A stretch of 9,450 nucleotides of DNA from Deltaproteobacteria bacterium (GTDB taxonomy: Bacteria > Desulfobacterota > Desulfofervidia > Desulfofervidales > DG-60). The DNA lies in assembly GCA_021163945.1 (NCBI GenBank), contig JAGGTC010000031.1, positions 1-9,450 on the forward strand. Reading direction: 5' to 3'. Made by a program: the position numbers and the translations under genes. The notes below the pieces were generated by a model. That model was not told the DNA's origin and made no database searches. It saw nothing but the letters and a program-made list of their open reading frames with translations. Shown here in pieces: positions 1 through 5,406 of the stretch; positions within the stretch are counted from its first letter, which is position 1; the number at the start of each line of letters is the position of its first letter.

Positions 1-6
1 CTATTG

Positions 7-34
7 ACACTAACATCTATTTTTATTTTGTCAA
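7..34 (-). promoter_or_regulatory. Possible second leftward promoter
   Basis: On the minus strand TTGACA occupies 34-29, and a weak -10-like TAGTGT lies at 12-7 after a 16-nt spacer. The plus-strand TTGACA at 4-9 forms an inverted repeat with it, so the site could also be an operator. No gene start can be confirmed because the window ends here. Confidence 0.2.
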
Positions 35-35
35 G

Positions 36-112
36 AGAAAATTTTTCCAAAATCCGCGATTGATTTTTGGAGAAGGTGAAAGGCAATCTTTCAAAATCGC
101 TTTATTATAGCA
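36..112 (-). ncRNA. Putative short leftward RNA or leader (extended -10 plus two hairpins)
   Basis: Read leftward, positions 112-104 spell TGCTATAAT, a perfect extended -10 box; the matching -35 is poor (CTACAA at 131-126, 16-nt spacer). A transcript starting near 97 would first form a 6-bp hairpin (arms 88-93 and 77-82, 5-nt loop). A 12-bp hairpin follows (arms 62-74 and 43-54, one bulged base, one G-U pair, 7-nt loop), and then AUUUUCUC. That arrangement resembles a promoter followed closely by an intrinsic terminator, giving an RNA of about 60 nt. It could equally be the attenuated leader of a leftward gene beyond the left edge. The U-run is short and no family is recognised, so this is inference from structure only. 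Confidence 0.25.
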
Positions 113-162
113 CACTTGCGGGTTTTTGTAGGACAAATAAGGATTTGGGACTATAATTAAGC

Positions 163-189
163 TTGACATGGTAAGGTTAATGCTATAAA
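163..189 (+). promoter_or_regulatory. Promoter for tRNA-Ala and the his-pur-rpmB operon
   Basis: A perfect -35 TTGACA (163-168) is followed by TATAAA (184-189), which is preceded by TG at the extended -10 position (181-182). The spacer is only 15 nt from the hexamer, shorter than the usual 17, which the TG element may compensate. The start would fall near 196, so the tRNA precursor has a 5' leader of only a few bases. The bases just after the -10 include GAGCC, a moderately GC-rich discriminator of the kind seen at stringently controlled stable-RNA promoters; that regulation is inference. Confidence 0.7.
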
Positions 190-199
190 AGAGCCTTGT

Positions 200-274
200 G
201 GGGATGTAGCTCAGCGGGAGAGCGCCTGCCTCGCATGCAGGAAGTCAGGGGTTCGAATCCCCTCATCTCCACCA
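200..274 (+). tRNA. tRNA-Ala, anticodon CGC, CCA encoded
   Basis: A complete cloverleaf can be folded by eye. The acceptor stem is 200-206 with 264-270 (one G-U pair), the D arm 209-223, the anticodon stem 225-229 with 237-241, the variable loop 242-246, and the T stem 247-251 with 259-263 enclosing TTCGAAT. The discriminator A is at 271 and CCA is encoded at 272-274. The anticodon CGC (232-234) reads the alanine codon GCG. That codon is scarce in the plus-strand genes here, with only about three in-frame cases noticed by eye. There is no terminator between this tRNA and hisB seven bases downstream, so it should be the first cistron of a mixed tRNA-mRNA transcript. Confidence 0.97.
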
Positions 275-281
275 ATATAAG

Positions 282-866
282 ATGCGTAGTGCCCATATAA
301 GAAGAAAGACAAAAGAGACAGATATTGAAATCTCTCTAAACCTTGATGGTAAAGGGGAGGCCCAGGTAGACTCAGGCATACCCTTTCTTGATCATATGCT
401 TACCCTATTTTCAGTCCACGGCCTTTTTGACCTCAAGGTCAAGGCAAAGGGTGATCTAGAGGTAGATGATCATCATACTACCGAGGACATTGGGCTTTGC
501 CTAGGGCAGGCCATCATGGAGGCCTTGGGTGAAAAGAGGGGAATCTTCAGATATGGTCAGTCTTCTGTACCTATGAATGAGGCATTGGCCCAGGTATTTA
601 TAGACTTATCTGGAAGGCCATTCTTTGTTTATAGGGGTAAGAGGCTAAGTGGGAAGATAAGACAGTTTGACCTTGAACTTGTAAGGGAGTTTTTTTGGGC
701 ATTAAGTTTTCGATCCGCCATGACCTTACATATCCATTTGGTCTATGGGGGAAATAAACACCACTGTGTAGAGGCCATATTCAAGGCCTTTGGTCAGGCC
801 TTAAGGCAGGCAGTGGCTATAGACAAAGGCCGTCTGGGAATTCCCTCCTCTAAAGGGGTCTTGTAG
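282..866 (+). CDS. hisB: Imidazoleglycerol-phosphate dehydratase HisB
   Basis: It catalyses dehydration of imidazoleglycerol phosphate to imidazoleacetol phosphate in histidine synthesis, in the cytoplasm. The 194-residue length is that of the monofunctional enzyme, without the phosphatase domain of enterobacterial HisB. Family signatures are intact: IPFLDHML (33-40), DDHHTTEDIG (62-71), GRP (111-113), GGNKHHCVEAIFKA (156-169) and a terminal PSSKGVL. The paired histidines 64-65 and 160-161 with glutamates 68 and 164 are the expected Mn-binding residues. Residue 99 is Asn where PMDEAL usually has Asp, probably a tolerated variant. The ATG lies only 7 nt after the tRNA CCA and has no Shine-Dalgarno. 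The frame is open upstream into the tRNA but offers no other start codon, and the N-terminus matches the family, so this start is firm. Confidence 0.97.
   Translation: MRSAHIRRKTKETDIEISLNLDGKGEAQVDSGIPFLDHMLTLFSVHGLFDLKVKAKGDLEVDDHHTTEDIGLCLGQAIMEALGEKRGIFRYGQSSVPMNEALAQVFIDLSGRPFFVYRGKRLSGKIRQFDLELVREFFWALSFRSAMTLHIHLVYGGNKHHCVEAIFKAFGQALRQAVAIDKGRLGIPSSKGVL
854..858 (+). promoter_or_regulatory. Ribosome binding site of hisA
   Basis: AGGGG inside the end of hisB lies 7 nt before a GTG codon at 866. It supports GTG as the hisA start, since the only other candidates would remove the essential PAIDL strand and its catalytic aspartate. Confidence 0.75.
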
Positions 867-1603
867 TGATAATCATTCCAGCAATTGACCTAAAAGATGG
901 AAGATGTGTAAGACTTTTGCAGGGAAGGGAGGAGACAGAGACCATTTATCACAAAGACCCAGTGGCAGTGGCCCGTATCTTGGAAGAAAAGGGGGCAAAA
1001 CGTATCCATGTAGTTGATTTGAATGGGGCATTTTTAAAGAGGCCTTATCACACAAGGATAATAGAAAAAATAGCAAAGGCAGTAAGTGTACCTATTCAAG
1101 TAGGTGGGGGCATCAGGACCGAAGAGGATATCAAAACATATTTAGACATGGGTGTAAATTGGATAATCTTGGGCAGTTTGGCCTTGGAGGATGAGAGAAA
1201 TTTTATAGATATCTGTGAGCGATTTAAAGACAAGATTTTATTGGCCATAGATGTCAGAAAGGGGAAGGTAGCCATAGAGGGTTGGAAAAGGACCCTAGAC
1301 TATGATGTCCTCTCCTTTGCCAAAAGAATTGAAGGGATAAGGATAGCAGGCATAAATTATACAGATGTCTTGAGAGATGGCATGGAGACAGGGCCAAATA
1401 TAGATGGTATTTTGAATATTTTAAGTGTAGTCAGGGTTCCAGTATATGCAGCAGGTGGTATTTCCTCCATAGATGATATAAAGGCACTGTTGCCCTTAGA
1501 GAAAAAGGGCCTAAAGGGCGTTATTATTGGACGTGCTATTTATACAGGCAGAATTGATATTCAAGAGGCCATAAATTTAAGTGAGGGGGGAGATGTTAGA
1601 TAA
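866..1603 (+). CDS. hisA: Phosphoribosylformimino-5-aminoimidazole carboxamide ribotide isomerase HisA
   Basis: HisA is the (beta-alpha)8 barrel that isomerises ProFAR to PRFAR, the substrate of HisFH. The protein has the usual 245 residues. Visible motifs are PAIDLKDG (5-12) with catalytic Asp8, VDLNGA (50-55), QVGGGIR (78-84), the second catalytic Asp129, GW (139-140), TDVLRDG (166-172) and AAGGIS (195-200), with a phosphate-binding GRAIYTG near 222-228. The GW and the Asp8/Asp129 pair favour HisA over the paralogue HisF. Translation starts at GTG, whose G is the last base of the hisB stop (TAGTG), so the two genes are translationally coupled. The end overlaps purM by 11 nt. HisF, HisH and the remaining his genes are not in the window. 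Confidence 0.96.
   Translation: MIIIPAIDLKDGRCVRLLQGREETETIYHKDPVAVARILEEKGAKRIHVVDLNGAFLKRPYHTRIIEKIAKAVSVPIQVGGGIRTEEDIKTYLDMGVNWIILGSLALEDERNFIDICERFKDKILLAIDVRKGKVAIEGWKRTLDYDVLSFAKRIEGIRIAGINYTDVLRDGMETGPNIDGILNILSVVRVPVYAAGGISSIDDIKALLPLEKKGLKGVIIGRAIYTGRIDIQEAINLSEGGDVR
1584..1589 (+). promoter_or_regulatory. Ribosome binding site fixing the purM start
   Basis: A purine run beginning AGGGGG at 1584 sits just before ATG 1593, while the upstream in-frame GTG at 1581 has no Shine-Dalgarno. The spacing of 3-5 nt is tight but acceptable, and the ATG gives the usual PurM N-terminus. Confidence 0.7.
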
Positions 1604-2636
1604 ACTCACCTATGAGAGTGCAGGTGTAAGCCGTGAGAGGTCGGATGAGGCAATAGGTTGTATAAAGGATTTGGTAAAAAAGACCTATGGGGCTGGTGTC
1701 CTTTCTGATATTGGTGGATTTGGTGCCTTTTTTGCCTTTCCTCTGGAGAGATATAAAGACCCTGTATTGGTCTCAGGAACAGATGGGGTGGGGACAAAGT
1801 TAAAGATTGCCTTCTTACTTGATAGGCATGACACCGTAGGGATTGATTTAGTGGCTATGTGTGCCAATGATATTATAGTCCATGGTGCTACACCTCTATT
1901 TTTCTTAGACTATATAGCCATGGGCCACCTTGTACCTGATAAGGTACAAAAGATTGTGGAGGGGATTATTGAGGGTTGCCAACAGGCAGGGTGTTCACTA
2001 ATAGGTGGAGAGACTGCCGAAATGCCTGATTTTTATGAAAAAGATGAATACGATCTGGCAGGGTTTATTGTAGGGGTGGTAGAGAGGGAAAAGATAATAG
2101 ATGGTTCAGAGATTGCGGTGGGACATAAAATCATTGGCCTAGCCTCCAGTGGATTGCATAGCAATGGCTATTCCCTGGTAAGAAAGCTATTTTTTGAAAG
2201 GCTTAATTGGCCCCTTGACCATTATATCAAGGAATGTAATCGGACCTTGGGAGAGGAGCTCTTAGTCCCTACCCGCATCTATGTCCATTCTGTCCTTAAT
2301 GTAATAAAAAACTTTCATGTGGCAGGGATGGCACACATTACAGGGGGAGGGATCCTTGGAAATTTAGCACGTATTTTACCTCAGGCCTGTAAGGCCATAA
2401 TAAAAAGAGATAGTTGGGAAATCCCTCCCATATTTGAGATTATAAGAACATTGGGCAACATATCATGGGAGGAGATGTGGAGGACATTTAATTGTGGCAT
2501 AGGACTGATCTTGGTGGTAAATGATAAACAGGTCCAAGATGTCATGGAGCACCTCAGTGCCTTAAAGGAGAGGCCATTTTTAATAGGGGAGGTTGTCCCA
2601 AGGGGGGAGGGCGAACCGCCTGTGGAGATAGTATAA
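1593..2636 (+). CDS. purM: Phosphoribosylformylglycinamidine cyclo-ligase (AIR synthetase) PurM
   Basis: PurM closes the imidazole ring of AIR using ATP in the fifth step of purine synthesis. From ATG 1593 the protein is 347 residues, the family norm. It has YESAGV (7-12), GFGAFF (42-47), the nucleotide-binding SGTDGVGTKLKIA (61-73), GIDLVAMCANDI (83-94), GGETAEMP (138-145), DLAGF (154-158), SSGLHSNGYSL (185-195) and HITGGG (248-253), then RTFNCGIGL near the C-terminus. All core motifs are intact. A longer reading from GTG 1581 adds only four residues and lacks a Shine-Dalgarno. It overlaps hisA by 11 nt and shares one base with the next start (TAATG). Histidine synthesis releases AICAR, a purine intermediate, so co-expression with hisA makes metabolic sense. 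Confidence 0.96.
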   Translation: MLDKLTYESAGVSRERSDEAIGCIKDLVKKTYGAGVLSDIGGFGAFFAFPLERYKDPVLVSGTDGVGTKLKIAFLLDRHDTVGIDLVAMCANDIIVHGATPLFFLDYIAMGHLVPDKVQKIVEGIIEGCQQAGCSLIGGETAEMPDFYEKDEYDLAGFIVGVVEREKIIDGSEIAVGHKIIGLASSGLHSNGYSLVRKLFFERLNWPLDHYIKECNRTLGEELLVPTRIYVHSVLNVIKNFHVAGMAHITGGGILGNLARILPQACKAIIKRDSWEIPPIFEIIRTLGNISWEEMWRTFNCGIGLILVVNDKQVQDVMEHLSALKERPFLIGEVVPRGEGEPPVEIV

Positions 2637-3103
2637 TGATTTTGGTGAGTGCTTGCCTAATAGGGATAAGGTGTCGTTATGATTATAGTAGCAAGCCTTG
2701 CCCAGAAATTTTGAGGTTTTTGAAATATAAGGTATATATACCTGTATGCCCTGAGCAATTGGGTGGTCTACCTACACCCAGACCCCCAGCAGTTATAAGG
2801 GGTGGAGATGGTTTTGATGCACTAAGGCTTGATGCAAGATTGGTCAATGAGATGGGGGATGATGTAACTTTTAATTTCTTAAAGGGTGCAAAAAAGACAT
2901 TGGAGATTGCAGAGGCATTTGGTGTGAGTATTTGTTACCTGAAGGAGAAAAGCCCATCCTGTGGTGTAAAATTTGTCTATTCTGATAAGGGTATAATTAA
3001 AGGATGTGGTGTAACAGCTGCACTCTTATTAAAAAATGGTTATAAAGTAATAGGGGTAGATAGTGATAGGATTATGGAGGTAAAAGGTGTCTTGGAGATG
3101 TGA
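2636..3103 (+). CDS. DUF523 family protein, thiouracil desulfurase (TudS)-like
   Basis: This 155-residue protein is a full-length DUF523 domain. Conserved blocks are VSACLIG (4-10), VCPEQLGGLPTPRPP (37-51), GAKKTLEIA (84-92) and KEKSPSCG (103-110), followed by GCGVTAALL (123-131). The cysteines at 7, 38 and 109 are the three that characterised TudS proteins use to hold a catalytic [4Fe-4S] cluster; Glu40 and the serines near 106-108 are plausible active-site residues. Known TudS enzymes remove sulfur from 2-thiouracil, so a role in salvaging thiolated bases from tRNA is reasonable here but unproven. The start overlaps the purM stop by one base, with GGAG at 2624-2627 as Shine-Dalgarno 8 nt upstream. 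Its end overlaps rpmB by 17 nt. No membrane segment or signal peptide is seen. Confidence 0.88.
   Translation: MILVSACLIGIRCRYDYSSKPCPEILRFLKYKVYIPVCPEQLGGLPTPRPPAVIRGGDGFDALRLDARLVNEMGDDVTFNFLKGAKKTLEIAEAFGVSICYLKEKSPSCGVKFVYSDKGIIKGCGVTAALLLKNGYKVIGVDSDRIMEVKGVLEM
3076..3081 (+). promoter_or_regulatory. Ribosome binding site of rpmB, inside the DUF523 gene
   Basis: GGAGGT, a near-perfect Shine-Dalgarno, lies 5 nt before GTG 3087. It is embedded in DUF523 codons for Glu-Val near residues 148-149, so ribosomes finishing DUF523 must pass over it. It settles the GTG start of rpmB. Confidence 0.85.
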
Positions 3104-3275
3104 AATCTGTGGAAAGGGTCCAAGTGTGGGGAATTATGTAAGTCATGCAGGCAATAGGACAAAGAGAAGGTGGTTGCCTAACCTACAAAAGGTAAGGGTA
3201 AAGATAGGTGGCCAGACAAAGAGAATCTATGTGTGTACTAAGTGTCTAAAGGCAGGGCGCATAACAAAACCCTAA
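3087..3275 (+). CDS. rpmB: 50S ribosomal protein bL28
   Basis: bL28 is a small component of the large ribosomal subunit. The 62-residue protein has the typical opening CEICGKGP (5-12), then GNYVSHAGNRTKRRW (15-29), PNLQKVRV (31-38) and CTKCLKAG (50-57). Cysteines 5, 8, 50 and 53 form a complete zinc-binding set, so this is the C+ form rather than a zinc-independent paralogue. Translation starts at GTG, in a different frame and 17 nt before the end of DUF523, with a very strong Shine-Dalgarno. That lets it be expressed above its upstream neighbours despite overlapping them. Its stop is only 7 bp from the stop of the convergent rel gene. No rpmG follows it, unlike in enterobacteria. Confidence 0.97.
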   Translation: MSWRCEICGKGPSVGNYVSHAGNRTKRRWLPNLQKVRVKIGGQTKRIYVCTKCLKAGRITKP

Positions 3276-3287
3276 CAATTTATTAGG
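3271..3287. terminator. Weak hairpin spanning the two convergent stop codons
   Basis: CCTAA (3271-3275) and TTAGG (3283-3287) form a 5-bp stem with a 7-nt loop that covers the stop codons of both rpmB and rel. There is no T-run on either side. It may contribute to bidirectional termination, but taken alone it is a weak terminator. Confidence 0.25.
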
Positions 3288-5406
3288 TAAGGCCTATACG
3301 TTGGACCTCTAAAACTGTATCAATCTTATAAATGGCATCTATTACCCTTTGGAGGTGCTGGGCGTTATTTACCTCTATTACAAATGAAAGGTCTGCCCTC
3401 TTTTCTAAATCAGTCTTGGTTGATGCCTCTATAATATTTGCCTTTGCCTGGGAAATTGCCCCACTGATCTGGGAAAGAAGCCCTATCTTGTCCAAACACC
3501 TTACCTTAATCTTCACATGATAAGGTAATTTTTCGTCCTTATCCCAACTTACCTCAATTAACCTCTCTGGATTAAGCCTTGAGACATTTGGACAGTCTGC
3601 ACGGTGTATGGTAATGCCGTGTCCTCTCGTGATATAGCCTACAATCTTATCCCCAGGTATAGGCAGGCAGCAACGGCCCATCTTAATCATTACATCATCT
3701 ACCCCTTTTATCTTAATGCCGCTTGGCCTCTCCCTTTTCACTAAGGGCCTTGGGGGCTCCTCCGCCTCTGCCTTACTTGGCAATATACGATTTATTATTT
3801 GCTTGGGGGAGATTTTCCCATATCCTATGGCTATCAAGAGGTCATCTACTGTTTTAAAGGAAAACTGTTTTGCCAATTCAGAAAATTCTTGACTATTTAG
3901 GTATTCATGAAAGTTAAGGCCATATTTTTTGAATACCTTTTCACACAATCCCTTGGCTAGGGAGATGGCCTGATCCCTCTCCTGAGTGCGGATATAGCGT
4001 TTGATACAGCTTATTGCCTTTGGTGTCCTGACAAATTTTAACCAATCTTTGCTAGGGTGCTGTTTTGGGGAGGTAATAATCTCAACAACATTCCCTGTAT
4101 TTAGTTTGTACCTTAGAGGGACAAGCCTTCCATCAACCTTTGCCCCCATACAGTGATTTCCTATCTCGGTATGAATACTATAGGCAAAATCAACGGGGGT
4201 AGAACCAGCAGGCAGCGCCTTTACATCCCCCTTAGGGGTAAAGACATAAACCTCCTGGGGGAATAGGTCTGTCTTTACTGCCCGGAGGAATTCCTTTGGG
4301 TCCTTCAATTCCCTCTGCCATTCTAAAAGTTGTTTGAGCCAGACAAATCTCTGAACCTCCTTTTCATCTGCCCCCTTTCCCTCTTTGTACCTCCAGTGGG
4401 CAGCAATCCCCTCCTCTGCTATCCTATGCATCTCCTCTGTCCTAATTTGTATCTCCACCCTTCCCCCATAAGGGCCAATGACTGTTGTATGCAGTGATTG
4501 ATACATATTTGGTTTTGGCATAGCAATGTAGTCTTTAAACCTCTTTGGTATAGGTTTCCAGAGGGAATGGACCATACCCAAGGCCTCATAACACTCCCTT
4601 ATGGTCTTCACAATGATGCGAAACGCCACTAAGTCATAAATCTGCTCTAGGTCAATTTGTTGACGTTGCATCTTAAGATAGATACTATAGATGCTCTTAA
4701 CACGCCCCTCTACCCTCCCCCTTAATCTATTTTCCCTAAGCTTATTCTCCAGTAAGCCCTTTATCTCCTCAATATATTTTTTTTCCTCCTCCTTTCTCTT
4801 GGCAATTCCATGGGCAATACGCTGATATGCCTCTGGCTCTAAGTAATAAAATGCTAGGTCCTCTAATTGGGTCTTTAGCCAGCCAATACCCAACCTAGCT
4901 GCTAGCGGGGCATAGATATCTAATGTCTCCTGGGAGATATGCCTTTGTTTTTCTTGTGGGAGATAACCAAGGGTAATCATATTGTGGAGACGGTCTGCCA
5001 GTTTAATCAATATCACCCTAATATCTTGGGCCATGGCCAGGATCATCTTTCTCACGTTTTCTGCCTGCCTCTCTATGGGAGAAAAGGAGAGCTTACTCAG
5101 TTTTGTAAGTCCATCAACAATAGTAGAGACCTCTTTCCCAAATAGTTCTTCAATCTCTTCTAAGGTTGCCTTTGTATCCTCTACTGTATCATGTAGAAGT
5201 CCACAGGCGATAGTGACCACATCTAGCTTCATTTTTGTTAAAATTGCAGCTACCTCTAAGGGGTGGGAGAGGTATGGCTCACCAGAAAGCCTGGCCTGTC
5301 CCTTGTGTACCTTTGCACAATAGATATAGGCCTTTTTGACTAGTGAGAGGTCTGCATTTGGATTATATGCCAAGATATTATCTAGTATGTCTTCAATGCG
5401 TACCAT
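3283..5406 (-). CDS. rel: Bifunctional (p)ppGpp synthetase/hydrolase Rel (RelA/SpoT family)
   Basis: Rel makes and degrades (p)ppGpp, the alarmone of the stringent response. The 707-residue protein has the complete long-RSH layout: HD hydrolase (about 25-180), synthetase (about 235-345), TGS (about 384-447), a Cys-rich conserved region (about 568-607) and a C-terminal ACT domain (about 628-707). The HD site is intact, with His48, His72-Asp73, Glu76-Asp77 and Asp138, so hydrolysis should work. The synthetase site has Asp258, RFKDY (289-293) and Glu318 of EIQIRT, so synthesis should work too; RFKD is the form found in bifunctional Rel rather than in RelA. The ribosome-sensing region keeps Cys579-580 and Cys605. 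The gene overlaps the upstream proS by 14 nt, and its own Shine-Dalgarno is weak (AGAG, about 14 nt away), suggesting translational coupling. Confidence 0.95.
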   Translation of the reverse strand: MVRIEDILDNILAYNPNADLSLVKKAYIYCAKVHKGQARLSGEPYLSHPLEVAAILTKMKLDVVTIACGLLHDTVEDTKATLEEIEELFGKEVSTIVDGLTKLSKLSFSPIERQAENVRKMILAMAQDIRVILIKLADRLHNMITLGYLPQEKQRHISQETLDIYAPLAARLGIGWLKTQLEDLAFYYLEPEAYQRIAHGIAKRKEEEKKYIEEIKGLLENKLRENRLRGRVEGRVKSIYSIYLKMQRQQIDLEQIYDLVAFRIIVKTIRECYEALGMVHSLWKPIPKRFKDYIAMPKPNMYQSLHTTVIGPYGGRVEIQIRTEEMHRIAEEGIAAHWRYKEGKGADEKEVQRFVWLKQLLEWQRELKDPKEFLRAVKTDLFPQEVYVFTPKGDVKALPAGSTPVDFAYSIHTEIGNHCMGAKVDGRLVPLRYKLNTGNVVEIITSPKQHPSKDWLKFVRTPKAISCIKRYIRTQERDQAISLAKGLCEKVFKKYGLNFHEYLNSQEFSELAKQFSFKTVDDLLIAIGYGKISPKQIINRILPSKAEAEEPPRPLVKRERPSGIKIKGVDDVMIKMGRCCLPIPGDKIVGYITRGHGITIHRADCPNVSRLNPERLIEVSWDKDEKLPYHVKIKVRCLDKIGLLSQISGAISQAKANIIEASTKTDLEKRADLSFVIEVNNAQHLQRVIDAIYKIDTVLEVQRIGLT

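Noticed and set aside
639..740. HisB Asn99 as a damaged active site
   Set aside because: All the paired histidines and glutamates that bind metal are present, so the substitution at a non-ligand position is more likely benign.
1581..1592. Upstream GTG 1581 as the purM start
   Set aside because: It has no Shine-Dalgarno and adds only four residues. ATG 1593 has a purine-rich site before it and gives the standard PurM N-terminus.
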